Shown: positions 32,288-41,453 of the stretch, one piece after another
How positions within the stretch are numbered: position 1 is the first letter of the stretch
Layout: each line of letters starts with the position of its first letter
The notes under the pieces: generated by a model
What the model was told of the DNA's origin: nothing
Seen by the model: only the letters and a program-made list of their open reading frames with translations
Databases searched by the model: none
Translations under genes and position numbers: made by a program
Assembly: GCA_965203755.1 (NCBI GenBank)
Contig: OZ241910.1
Coordinates: forward strand, 248,001 to 312,000
Length of the DNA: 64,000 nucleotides
Reading direction: 5' to 3'
Origin: UBA6055 sp965203755
GTDB lineage: Bacteria; Chloroflexota; Anaerolineae; Aggregatilineales; Phototrophicaceae

Positions 32288-34177
32288 TTATTTGTCGTGA
32301 TCGATAATCAATTCATGTTTGCTGCGGTCGCGCTTGGGTGCGAAGCTGCCTGGTTGGCAGGGGGGCCTGCCGGGCTCGGTATAGTGATAGCGCACGGTCG
32401 CTTTCTGCCCGACGACTTCGGTATGGATTCGTATTGTGCAGCCGCGTATGGTCCGCACGCTGGCAGACAGGTCAGGCACATTACCGGGCTTGAATTCAAT
32501 CTGGCAGGCCGGCGAGTAGGGAATCACAATCTGGTCGCCCCTGCCCTTTGCATATTTGGGATCGCTCACAAAGCAGATGCCGTCGACATCAGCCACAGCC
32601 GCCAGGTCTGCTGGCGTCGCCGTCAGCCAGGCTTTATCGAACAGGACGGCTGGCGTCGCCGTCAGCCAGGCGATATCGAAGCAGTAGTCGCTCTGTCGGG
32701 CATTGGAGAGGATGTATTCGGTGGTCCAGATGTTGTCGTCCTCGTTGGTCTCGGCGACCTGACCGTCAGGATCGACCCGCACCCGCAAGCGATGCAGGTC
32801 ATTGACATAAGTCGTCACATAGAGCGGGCCCATGACGACCAGATGGCGCACGCCGGGGCCTAACTGCCCGGTTTCGATTTGAATTTCAGTGGACGTGGTG
32901 ACGCCGCCGCTGCGGACATGGACGTCTTCGACGATAAACTTGACATGGCCGGAATCGGTTGAGAACCAGCTTTGGCCGGTGTTGACCGCTGGGATGCGAA
33001 TGAAGGTCGGCAGGCCGCATTCAATCGGATGCGGGTCGACTTCGGTCCAGCCCAGCGCCAGATTGACATTGGGCGGCGAACTGGCGGTGCGCGGCAGGAA
33101 ATAGGACAGATAGCTGGCGGTGGTGATCTCGGCGCAGACCATATCGTCAAAGCGCACCGACGGCAAGACATGCCACCGTTCGGGGATGCCGCGGGCTTCG
33201 GCGACGACCGCCTGCTCCAGATCGCCCGGCTGGATGCTCATGCAGTGGGTGACGGGGACGGGCAGGGTGTTGACGGCGCCATGCACAAGCTGGGCTTGAG
33301 GGATTTGCGCGTCCAGTTTGTAAAGATGGCCGGCGCGCTGCAGGTCGAGCAGCCGGTCGTCGGGATTGACGACTTTGATAGGGGCTTCAAGCTCGGCGGC
33401 GATGCCGCAGTGGATTGTAAATGATGAGCTTGATGTGACGCTGATGTCGTCGGGGTCGTGCAGCAGGCCGCCGCAGTAAGGATAGGTCTGCATGAGCGAG
33501 GTATCCTGTTCACCTTGGGCGGTCAGCTGCTGCCCAAGCAGCGCGCCTGATTCCATTTCCTGATGGAAGAGCGGCCGCAGTTCGGCGGTGATGCGGGCGA
33601 CGCCCTGCATGTCAATGCCGACTGGATCGGTTCCGTCGCCTGGCCCCAAGACGGGGGCGGTTCTCAAGGAACTGATGTCCAGGGCGGCGCCGGGCGCCCA
33701 AGCCCAATAGGTCAGCACCGACGAGCCGGAGGCATCGGCGTTGAAACGGAATCCTGGCGGCAGATAAAACCCGACCCAGACCACGGGTTCGGTGACAATC
33801 GCCGCCTGATTAAGCTGAAAGCGATGGAAGCCGGCGCGGTCAATGGCGACCGGCTGGCGATGGACCAGGGTCGCGTCGATTGGCGAGCCGCCGTTGGCGT
33901 CCTGATAGACAGCCAGTTCGATGCCCGCGCCCGGCGCCGGTCGGTTGACGGAGATGCCGACGGCGTCCAGCGCCACTGGAAACTGGACCGCGTGGGGCGT
34001 CAGGTCAAAGCCGTTGATGACCAGCGAAGGCTCGTTTTCGATGAAGAACACCGCGCTTTCGCCGCCGCGGTTATGGCTTAGGATAATGTCCCCGGCGATG
34101 CTTGGGCTGGGTTTCAGCATCAGCGCCAAAGCGGCGGCGGCGATGATGAAGAGGATGGCTTTGAATGATTGGCGCAT
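32288..34177 (-). CDS. Large secreted protein with CARDB-like domain
   Basis: The product of 629 residues starts with a signal peptide (MRQSFKAILFIIAAAALALM, cleavage near SIAG). No enzyme motif is recognised. At about residues 400-495 the pattern VDPDGQVAETNEDDNIW matches the CARDB/ APHP-type adhesion beta-sandwich, preceded by the usual long strands. A short duplication (AWLTATPA twice, period 13 codons, 32611-32672) and several cysteine pairs lie near the C-terminus, which ends in a basic tail. The frame opens 12 codons further upstream, but the ATG at 34177 with GGAAAAT upstream begins the signal peptide. Likely exported; function unknown. Confidence 0.65.
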   Translation of the reverse strand: MRQSFKAILFIIAAAALALMLKPSPSIAGDIILSHNRGGESAVFFIENEPSLVINGFDLTPHAVQFPVALDAVGISVNRPAPGAGIELAVYQDANGGSPIDATLVHRQPVAIDRAGFHRFQLNQAAIVTEPVVWVGFYLPPGFRFNADASGSSVLTYWAWAPGAALDISSLRTAPVLGPGDGTDPVGIDMQGVARITAELRPLFHQEMESGALLGQQLTAQGEQDTSLMQTYPYCGGLLHDPDDISVTSSSSFTIHCGIAAELEAPIKVVNPDDRLLDLQRAGHLYKLDAQIPQAQLVHGAVNTLPVPVTHCMSIQPGDLEQAVVAEARGIPERWHVLPSVRFDDMVCAEITTASYLSYFLPRTASSPPNVNLALGWTEVDPHPIECGLPTFIRIPAVNTGQSWFSTDSGHVKFIVEDVHVRSGGVTTSTEIQIETGQLGPGVRHLVVMGPLYVTTYVNDLHRLRVRVDPDGQVAETNEDDNIWTTEYILSNARQSDYCFDIAWLTATPAVLFDKAWLTATPADLAAVADVDGICFVSDPKYAKGRGDQIVIPYSPACQIEFKPGNVPDLSASVRTIRGCTIRIHTEVVGQKATVRYHYTEPGRPPCQPGSFAPKRDRSKHELIIDHDK

Positions 34178-34304
34178 GATATTTTCCCTGTCGGACTGAC
34201 CGAGTCGATTCACTTGGGTATTGTAGGGCTGTTTTGGAAAATGGTCAAGCAGTCATTATGCGGTTATGCGGCTGATGACACTGGTTTTTTGGCCGGCGCG
34301 GCAT

Positions 34305-34310
34305 TATAAT
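34305..34310 (+). promoter_or_regulatory. -10 box of the yajC-secDF promoter
   Basis: Perfect TATAAT, 33 bases before the yajC ATG. No good -35 is seen 17 bases upstream (TGGTTT), so confidence is moderate. Confidence 0.4.
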
Positions 34311-34343
34311 GCTGGCGGTTCAAAAGCGGACAGGAAAGAATCC

Positions 34344-34676
34344 ATGTTAGAATTTGTCTTGGTCTTCGCAATCCTGGCTCTGGTTTTGGGTGGATACTGG
34401 ACTTTGTTCATCTTCCCAAAACAGCGGGCTTTCCAGCACAAGCAAAAAGTTGTACGGTCGCTTCATGTCGGCGACGAAATCATCACCTACGGCGGCCTTA
34501 TCGGCAAGATCATGGACATCGACGCCGAGCAGGGCATCGCCCGCGTCGAGATCGCCGACGGCGTGACCATCAGGCTGATTGCGGCCGCCTTGCAGCGGGT
34601 TTATGATCCAAAGGAGATCGCGCATCACGCCAAGATGGGCATCGAGCCGCAGCGGCCGGAGCAGATATCGACCTGA
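34344..34676 (+). CDS. yajC: Preprotein translocase subunit YajC
   Basis: The 110-residue membrane protein has one N-terminal helix (LEFVLVFAILALVLGGYWTL), then FIFPKQRAFQHKQKVVRSLHVGDEIITYGGLIGKI, which is the conserved YajC core, and a short C-terminal tail. YajC associates with SecD-SecF in the Sec translocon. The ATG at 34344 follows CAGGAAAG; the frame is open 26 codons further upstream, but that part crosses the promoter. It is 39 bases upstream of secD. Confidence 0.9.
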   Translation: MLEFVLVFAILALVLGGYWTLFIFPKQRAFQHKQKVVRSLHVGDEIITYGGLIGKIMDIDAEQGIARVEIADGVTIRLIAAALQRVYDPKEIAHHAKMGIEPQRPEQIST

Positions 34677-34715
34677 ATGCCGACAAGGGCATCATAAAAT
34701 GAAAGGCAGGCAGCT

Positions 34716-36203
34716 ATGAGCAGTCATGCTCGATGGCTTATTTTGATTGCTTTGCTGACCGCGTTCTGTATTTGGATCGCGACGCCGCCGGCATTCAAAG
34801 GCGTGCAGACCGAAGCCTGCGCGGCCGCTTCGGCTGATGAGCAGAGCCAACTCAAATGCACCGAAAATCTGGAAATTGATTTTAACGGCGACGGCGAAAG
34901 CGACTTCGCGCTGAACATCGCGCAGAGCCTGGGGCTGGATTTGGTGGGCGGGCTGCGGGTCCTGCTGCAGGCTGACATCCCGGCGGAGAGTTTCTCGGTG
35001 GATGACCTGGCGGAAACAGCGAACAATGTCTCGCGGCGGGTGAACGCCTTGGGCTTGACGGAAGCGACGGTGCAGGTTCAAGGTCGAGACCGCATTTTGG
35101 TTGAACTGCCGGGCGTCCGCGATCCTGAACAGGCCATCGCCGTCATTCAGCAGACCGCCCTGCTGGAGTTTGTTGATTTCGGCGGTCTTGGCGCCCAGGC
35201 GCGCGGTTATGTCGGCGCGAAAATCGTGACCAGCGAACAGGTCAAAATGAGGTCAAGCGCCGCCGAAGACGAAGATCCTTTCGCTGACCGGCGCGCTCAT
35301 CCGGTGAACGGCCTGCCCTTCCAGACGGTGATGACCGGCGCCGGGCTGCAGGCGGCCAGCGCGGCGCTGGCGCCGGCGCAGGGGAGCGGCGGCCCGCAGT
35401 GGCAAATCAACTTTGAGATCAAGCCCGACTATCAGGCTGCGTTCGGCAGCTTCACGGCGGCGCGGCTGAACGAGCCGATGGCGATTGTGCTGGACGGCGA
35501 GACGCTTTCGGCGCCCGTCATTCGGGATCAGCTGACCGACGGCGGCGTCATCAGCGGTCAATTCACCGAAGAAGAGGCGCAGACTCTGGCTTTGCAGCTG
35601 CGGTCGGGGGCTTTGCCGATTCCGCTGCGTATCGAAAGCACGGAGGAAGTCGGCGCCACCTTGGGGCAGGAATCGGTGCGCTTGAGCGTTCAGGCCGGCA
35701 TTGTGGGCGTCATCGCGGTGCTGGCTTTCATGCTGATTTATTATCGGCTGCCGGGGCTGGCGGCTGATTTCGCCTTGATTGTGTTTATCTTTTTGAACAT
35801 CGCCGTGTTCAAGCTGCTGCCGGTGACGCTCACCCTGCCGGCGATCACCGGTTTTCTGATCTCGATTGGAACGGCGGTGGACGGCAACATCCTGATTTTC
35901 GAGCGGGTTAAAGAAGAGCTGCGGGCCGGCTTGGCTTTGGATGCGGCTTTGCAGGCTGGATTTGACCGCGCCTGGACGTCGATTCGGGACTCCAACCTGT
36001 CGACGATTATTATCTGCGGCATTCTGTTCATGTTCGGGCAGACGCCTGGGGCCAGCATTGTCGCTGGGTTCGCGGTGACGCTGGCGATTGGTCTGGTCTT
36101 GAATCTGTTCACCGCGGTTATCGTCACGCGCACATTCCTGTATCTCATCGTCGGCGCCTTTCGGCATGTCATCGAAAGCCACCGCGCGCTGCTGGGCGCG
36201 TAG
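34716..36203 (+). CDS. secD: Protein translocase subunit SecD
   Basis: SecD uses the proton gradient to pull exported proteins through the translocon. The 495-residue product has an N-terminal helix and a large extracytoplasmic domain starting with the family D1 pattern LGLDLVGGLRVLLQAD. It includes RVNALGLTEATVQVQGRDRILVELPGV, and five more helices containing the RND core (IGTAVDGNILIFERVKEEL). Start ATG at 34716 follows AGGCAGG. secF follows after 14 bases. Confidence 0.96.
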   Translation: MSSHARWLILIALLTAFCIWIATPPAFKGVQTEACAAASADEQSQLKCTENLEIDFNGDGESDFALNIAQSLGLDLVGGLRVLLQADIPAESFSVDDLAETANNVSRRVNALGLTEATVQVQGRDRILVELPGVRDPEQAIAVIQQTALLEFVDFGGLGAQARGYVGAKIVTSEQVKMRSSAAEDEDPFADRRAHPVNGLPFQTVMTGAGLQAASAALAPAQGSGGPQWQINFEIKPDYQAAFGSFTAARLNEPMAIVLDGETLSAPVIRDQLTDGGVISGQFTEEEAQTLALQLRSGALPIPLRIESTEEVGATLGQESVRLSVQAGIVGVIAVLAFMLIYYRLPGLAADFALIVFIFLNIAVFKLLPVTLTLPAITGFLISIGTAVDGNILIFERVKEELRAGLALDAALQAGFDRAWTSIRDSNLSTIIICGILFMFGQTPGASIVAGFAVTLAIGLVLNLFTAVIVTRTFLYLIVGAFRHVIESHRALLGA

Positions 36204-36217
36204 AGGAGCGCGGATTT

Positions 36218-37168
36218 ATGTTTAATATCATAGAAAAACGCCGTTGGTTCTTTCGGCTGTCGGCGCTGATTATTGTCCCTGGCTTGGCGATTATGATTTA
36301 TTCGACGATTGCCACCGGCGCGCCATTTCGCTTGAGCATTGACTTCCTCGGCGGGAGCATCTATGAACTGCGGTTTGAAGCCGCGGGCGCGACCGAAGAC
36401 AAGCTGCGGGCTGTCTTCGCCGCTGTTGGGGATGACAGCATCATCGTCCAGCGGATCGGCGCTGAAAGCGATTATCGCTGGTCGGTTCGGGCTGGCTTTC
36501 ATGACGCGGGCGCAACCAATGACATCCTCGCCCGCCTGGGCGAACTCGCGCCGCTTGACCGCGGCAGCTTCCGCGTCGAGACTGTTTCGGCGACCATCGG
36601 TCAAGAGGTCACGCGGTCGGCGCTGGCGGCGGTGGCGGTGGCGGCTTTGGTGATCACCGGCTTTATCGTCATCGCCTTTCGTCAAGTGCCGAACGCCGTC
36701 CGCTATGGCGTCTGCGCCATCGCCGCCATGATTCACGATATCCTGGCTGTCATGGGCGCGATGTCGCTGCTGGGCCTGCTGTTCGGCTGGGAAATTGACG
36801 CGCTGTTTTTGACGGCGGTTTTGACGGTGGTCGGGTTTTCGGTTCAGGATTCCATCGTTGTCTTCGACCGCATCCGCGAAAACATCCCCAAGCATCTGGG
36901 CGAGCCGTATGAAACCATCGTCAATCGCAGCATCTGGGAAACGATTCACCGCTCGCTGGCGACGCAGCTGAACGCATTTTTCATCATGGCCGCCATTCTG
37001 CTGTTCGGCGGCGAGACGGTGAAGCAGTTTATCGCCATTTTGTTCATCGGTCTTTTGTCGGGCACTTATTCATCCATTTTTACGGCGGCGCCGCTGCTGG
37101 TCGCCTGGCAAAAAGGCGAAATACCGTTTGTCAGCGGCAAGTTAAAAGCAGGCGATGACGAGGCTTAA
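36218..37168 (+). CDS. secF: Protein translocase subunit SecF
   Basis: The 316-residue partner of SecD has the motif IDFLGGSIYELRF after its first helix and the RND core VGFSVQDSIVVFDRIRENI. Six helices are visible. GAGGAG lies before the ATG. secD and secF are separate genes here, not fused. The 3' end overlaps the convergent purH stop by four bases. Confidence 0.96.
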   Translation: MFNIIEKRRWFFRLSALIIVPGLAIMIYSTIATGAPFRLSIDFLGGSIYELRFEAAGATEDKLRAVFAAVGDDSIIVQRIGAESDYRWSVRAGFHDAGATNDILARLGELAPLDRGSFRVETVSATIGQEVTRSALAAVAVAALVITGFIVIAFRQVPNAVRYGVCAIAAMIHDILAVMGAMSLLGLLFGWEIDALFLTAVLTVVGFSVQDSIVVFDRIRENIPKHLGEPYETIVNRSIWETIHRSLATQLNAFFIMAAILLFGGETVKQFIAILFIGLLSGTYSSIFTAAPLLVAWQKGEIPFVSGKLKAGDDEA

Positions 37169-38703
37169 TGGCGAAAGTGGCGGCGGCCGGTGAAGATCAT
37201 CGCCAGCCCATAATGGTTGGCGGCCTCAATGACCTGGGCGTCGCGGATCGAGCCGCCCGGCTGGATCACCGCCGCGACGCCGGCCTGGGCCGCCGATTCA
37301 ATGCCGTCGGGAAAGGGAAAGAAGGCATCGGATGCCATCACCGCCCCTTGGGCCTCGGCGGCGGCTTTTTGGACGGCCAGATGAACCGCATCGACGCGGC
37401 TGGGCAGGCCGCCGCCAATGCCGACCGTTCGGGCGCCCTGGGCAAGCACGACCGCGTTCGATTTCACGTGCTGGACGGCTTTCCAGGCAAAATGGAGGGA
37501 AGCCAGTTCGTTCGCCAGCGGCGCTCTCTCGGTGACCGTCTTCATTGTTTGGCTGTTCGGATCGCCGCGGTCATATCGCTGCGCCAGCAGGCCGCGCATG
37601 ACCGTTCGGATTTCGAGACCGTCTTCCTCATAAGGGCCGGGCATTTGCAAAAGGCGGCAATGCCGGCGGCGGCTGTGGAGTTGGGCCATGGCCGGCGGCG
37701 AAAACGCGGGGGCGACAATCGCTTCGACAAAAAGCGACCCCAAAGCGGCGGCAAAGGGTTCATCCACCGTTTGATTGACGGCGACTATGCCGCCAAAGGC
37801 CGACAGCGGATCGGAGGCAAGCGCATCGGGCAAGGCGGCGGCGATGGACGCGGCCGTGGCGATCCCGGTCGGATTCAGATGTTTGACGATGACTACCGTC
37901 GGTTCGGCGAAGCCGCTGACGGCGCGCCAGGCGGCATCGGCATCCAGAATGTTGTTGTAAGAAAGCTGTTTTCCGCCTAGCTGGGTGGCGCCCAAGGGCA
38001 TGTCATCGGCACGGCGGGCATAATAGGCGGCCGGCTGATGTGGATTTTCGCCATATCGAAGCTCATGGCTGCGCTGAAGGCCAATCGATATGCTTTCGGG
38101 GACGGCATTGGCCGGCGGCTGCGGGATATCCGAGTCGCAAAGCCAGGCATGGATCGCCTGGTCATAGTCGCGCGTGTGGGCGAATGCTTTGACCGCAAGC
38201 TCGCGGCGGAGGCCGATGTCAGTCTGTCCAGCCGCATTGATCGCTGATATGACGCGGGGATAATCGGCGGGATCGCAGATCGCCGTCACCCGCAGGAAGT
38301 TCTTGGCGGCCGCCCGCAGCAGCGCCGCGCCGCCGATGTCAATCCGCTCGATCACCGCTTGCAGGCTGGCATCGGCCGCTTTGGCTGTTTGGCTAAAGGG
38401 ATACAGATTACAGACAACCAGACTGATGGGGGCAAATCCAAAATCGGCAAGCTCCTGCAGATCCTCGGCGCGGTCGCGGGCAAGGATGCCGCTGTGGATC
38501 GCCGGGTGCAGGGTTTTGACGCGCCCATCCATCATTTCGGGCTGTCCGGTGACTTGAGCGACGCCTGTCACTGGCAGATCGGCCGCCAAGAGGGTCTGCT
38601 GGGTGCCGCCGCTGGCGACAATCTCCCATCCTCGGGCGACAAGTCCAGCCGCGAAATCGACGATGCCGGTTTTATCGGATACGGTGAATAATGCCCTTGG
38701 CAC
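37165..38703 (-). CDS. purH: Bifunctional AICAR transformylase / IMP cyclohydrolase
   Basis: PurH does the last two steps of de novo IMP synthesis. The N-terminal cyclohydrolase (about 1-195) shows ASGGTQQTL and GRVKTLHPAIHSGIL. The C-terminal transformylase shows LRYGENPHQPAAYY, VIVKHLNPTGIA (Lys-His active-site pair; usual form KHxNPCG), and KHVKSNAVVLAQGARTVGIG. Length 512 is normal. GTG start at 38703 with GAAGGAG upstream. The Cys in KHxNPCG is Thr here, a variant seen in some phyla. Confidence 0.95.
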   Translation of the reverse strand: MPRALFTVSDKTGIVDFAAGLVARGWEIVASGGTQQTLLAADLPVTGVAQVTGQPEMMDGRVKTLHPAIHSGILARDRAEDLQELADFGFAPISLVVCNLYPFSQTAKAADASLQAVIERIDIGGAALLRAAAKNFLRVTAICDPADYPRVISAINAAGQTDIGLRRELAVKAFAHTRDYDQAIHAWLCDSDIPQPPANAVPESISIGLQRSHELRYGENPHQPAAYYARRADDMPLGATQLGGKQLSYNNILDADAAWRAVSGFAEPTVVIVKHLNPTGIATAASIAAALPDALASDPLSAFGGIVAVNQTVDEPFAAALGSLFVEAIVAPAFSPPAMAQLHSRRRHCRLLQMPGPYEEDGLEIRTVMRGLLAQRYDRGDPNSQTMKTVTERAPLANELASLHFAWKAVQHVKSNAVVLAQGARTVGIGGGLPSRVDAVHLAVQKAAAEAQGAVMASDAFFPFPDGIESAAQAGVAAVIQPGGSIRDAQVIEAANHYGLAMIFTGRRHFRH

Positions 38704-38772
38704 AGCTTCGCTCCTTCATACTGATGTTTCGGCATTATAACGTTTGGCGCCGGTTTTCGCACAGGGGAGGCG

Positions 38773-39792
38773 TTATGGCTGGGTCAAGGGTTTGATGGCA
38801 TCCAGCGCGATATAGACTGTGACGGCGGCGCCAATGCCTGAATGGATGTTCCGCGAAATCAATGCGAGCCGCATCTTGTCCGACAGCAGCACGGTGGCTT
38901 CGCTATGGTCGCCGCGGAAAACAAGGCTTTCAAGCTGGCCGGGCAATTCGGCGGCCGCTTGATTCGGCTGATGATTCAGATAGATGCCGGCGGGATGTAT
39001 CAGGAAGACGTCCGATGATGAAAGCGCGAGGTCAACGCGCTGCGCCAGGCGGCGCGCAATCGGATGGTCAGCGAAGCGAAAGATGTTCGATAAGCCGAGA
39101 AAACGGGCGACGAAGGCTGTCTTGGGATGGTGGTACAAATCAAAGGGGCTGGACTGCTGCTGGACTGCGCCGGCGCTCATCACGGCGATACGGTCGGCGA
39201 TGGCATAAGCCTCTTTGTGGTCATGGGTGACATAGATGGCGCTCAAGCCGTCCGCTTGAATAATCTGACGGAGTTCAACCGCCAGTTGATCGCGCAGCCG
39301 CGCATCCAGGGAGCCAAGCGGTTCATCGAGCATCAGGAATTTTGGGCCCGGCGCCAAACTGCGCGCCAGCGCGACCCGCTGTTTTTGGCCGCCGGAGAGC
39401 GCGGCGACATCGCGGCGATTGAATCCAGCCAGGCCGACGCGATGCAGCATGGACTGAACTTGACGCTGGATTTCGCTTTTGGCGGCGCGGCGGCGTTTCA
39501 AGCCATAAGCCACATTGCCTTCGACCGACAGATGGGGAAACAGGGCAAAGTCCTGAAACATCAATCCAAATTCGCGTTCATGCACCGGCGCGTTTCGCAA
39601 ATCTTGGTCATCGAATAGAATTCTGCCTTGGTAGTCGGCTTCCAATCCGGCGATGATGCGGAGCAGGGTGGTCTTGCCGCAGCCGCTTGGGCCCAGCAAG
39701 CACAGAATCTCGCCCGGCTCAACCTGAAGCGAGACGCCGCGCAGGGATGCGACCGGCCCGTATGAATGGGATACGTTCTCAACCTTCAGCAT
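38773..39792 (-). CDS. thiQ: Thiamine ABC transporter ATP-binding protein
   Basis: The 339-residue ATPase has Walker A GPSGCGKTT, the Q-loop (FQDFALFPHLSV), signature LSGGQKQRVALARSL, Walker B FLMLDEP and the switch His in VTHDHKEA. It is longer than E. coli ThiQ (232), with a C-terminal regulatory beta-domain of about 100 residues (TOBE-like, from about 240) as in FbpC and PotA. The ATG overlaps the permease stop (TAATG). Its thiamine role is inferred from the ThiB-like partner and TPP riboswitch. Confidence 0.85.
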   Translation of the reverse strand: MLKVENVSHSYGPVASLRGVSLQVEPGEILCLLGPSGCGKTTLLRIIAGLEADYQGRILFDDQDLRNAPVHEREFGLMFQDFALFPHLSVEGNVAYGLKRRRAAKSEIQRQVQSMLHRVGLAGFNRRDVAALSGGQKQRVALARSLAPGPKFLMLDEPLGSLDARLRDQLAVELRQIIQADGLSAIYVTHDHKEAYAIADRIAVMSAGAVQQQSSPFDLYHHPKTAFVARFLGLSNIFRFADHPIARRLAQRVDLALSSSDVFLIHPAGIYLNHQPNQAAAELPGQLESLVFRGDHSEATVLLSDKMRLALISRNIHSGIGAAVTVYIALDAIKPLTQP

Positions 39793-41453
39793 TAGAATTC
39801 ACCGGCGCCGACAGCCCGAACGCGTTCGATGATGATAAAACCAAGCGCGCAGACCAGCATCAGCAGCACGCTCATCGCCAGCGCCTGACGGTAGGATGCC
39901 AGGCCGGGGTCGCCGATAAGACGGTAGATGACCACCGGCATGGTCACGGATTCTCGCTGGGCGATGAAGAGCGAAGCGCCGAATTCTCCCATGCTGACGG
40001 TGAATGCGAAGGTCGCCCCGACCGCTATGCCGCGGCTGATGAGCGGGAGGTCTATCGTCAGCAGCAGGTCAAGGGGTCGGGCGCCCAGGACTTGGGCGGC
40101 TTCGCGGATGGAATGCGGGATGGCTCTTAAACTCGGCAGAACGCTGCGAATCACAAAGGGGAGCGCCACCAGCGTGTGAGAGATGGGAATGATAAGCCAT
40201 GACGAGCGCAGGTTGAGCGGCGGTTCGTCCAGCGCGACCACAAAGCCGAAGCCAAGCGTCACGGCGCTGGTCGCCAGCGGCAGCATAAACAGCGGGTCGG
40301 CGATCCGGGAAAGCCGGCCGCCGCGGTGAATCATAAAGGCCGCGATCATGCCAAGCCCCAGCGCCCATATCATGGACAAGACGGCGATACGCAGGGAATT
40401 CCAGGCTGACTCGATGGGGGGGATAAACAGCAGGGAGCCGCGCGACCGCTGGGCGAGCTCCAGAAAATTGGTCAGGTTCAATGCGCCGTCGGACCAAATG
40501 GAACGGACAATCAATGCCAGCAGGGGCGCGAAGAGCAGCAGGCATATCCATGCGACGGCGGCGCCGACGATGAGTCGCTCGCGCCTGGTTTTGATTGGCT
40601 TGGCAATCAAGGCGCTGCTTCTCATTGAAGGGCGCGCCTGTCTTTGCGCGCGGGTGTACAAGATCATCATCAGGCACATGACCGCGATTTGAACGAGGGA
40701 CAGCGCCGCCGCCAAAGGGAGGTTGAAGATGTTAACCGCCTGATAGTAGATCTGAACTTCAAGGGTCGCAAAACGAATGCCGCCGAGGATCAGAACGACG
40801 CCGAAGCTGGTAAAGGTGAAGATGAAGACCAGCAGGCCGGCCGAGAACACGGCGGGACGGATGAGCGGCAGGCGGATGTCGCGCCAGACCGCCCATTCGT
40901 CGGCGCCTAGGGTGCGGGCGGCTTCTTCTGTTTCGAAACCAAGGGCCGACCAGCAGCCTGTGATGATGCGAAGCGCAATCGCGAAATTGTAAAATACATG
41001 GACGACAATCACGATGGCTAGGGTTCGCTCAAGCTGGATCGGGGCGTAATCGAGCGAAAAAAGCGCCGCCAGCAGGTCGTTGAGCAAGCCGCGCTGTCCA
41101 AATAGAGACATGAAGGCCAAGGCGGCGACCACGGTTGGCAGAACGAAGGGGAGCACAGCCAGCGACAAAAGCAGCGATTTGCCGGCAAAGCGATATCGAA
41201 CCATGACATAGGCGCATGGCAGCGCCAGAATCAAGGTTGACGCTGTCGAAAGCGCGGCTTGATACACGGTGAATATCAGCGTCCCGATGTAATAGTCTGT
41301 CGAAAACAGACGAATAAAGGCCGAAAGGTCGAGGCTGCCATCGGGACGCAGGCTGATGTCAAACAGGGTCAGCAGTGGATAGGCGTAAAACACGCCGACA
41401 AACAGCAATGGCACAGCATAGATGAGATGCCACCGGCGCAGGATCAATCGCAT
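39792..41453 (-). CDS. thiP: Thiamine ABC transporter permease (double)
   Basis: The 553-residue permease is an internal duplication of two six-helix units. Each has an EAA loop: EEAARTLGADEWAVWRDI (about 220) and REAAQVLGARPLDLLLTI (about 465). The plan matches ThiP and FbpB. Its ATG overlaps the thiB stop (ATGA), and its stop overlaps thiQ. Substrate assignment rests on the neighbouring thiB and riboswitch. Confidence 0.87.
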   Translation of the reverse strand: MRLILRRWHLIYAVPLLFVGVFYAYPLLTLFDISLRPDGSLDLSAFIRLFSTDYYIGTLIFTVYQAALSTASTLILALPCAYVMVRYRFAGKSLLLSLAVLPFVLPTVVAALAFMSLFGQRGLLNDLLAALFSLDYAPIQLERTLAIVIVVHVFYNFAIALRIITGCWSALGFETEEAARTLGADEWAVWRDIRLPLIRPAVFSAGLLVFIFTFTSFGVVLILGGIRFATLEVQIYYQAVNIFNLPLAAALSLVQIAVMCLMMILYTRAQRQARPSMRSSALIAKPIKTRRERLIVGAAVAWICLLLFAPLLALIVRSIWSDGALNLTNFLELAQRSRGSLLFIPPIESAWNSLRIAVLSMIWALGLGMIAAFMIHRGGRLSRIADPLFMLPLATSAVTLGFGFVVALDEPPLNLRSSWLIIPISHTLVALPFVIRSVLPSLRAIPHSIREAAQVLGARPLDLLLTIDLPLISRGIAVGATFAFTVSMGEFGASLFIAQRESVTMPVVIYRLIGDPGLASYRQALAMSVLLMLVCALGFIIIERVRAVGAGEF

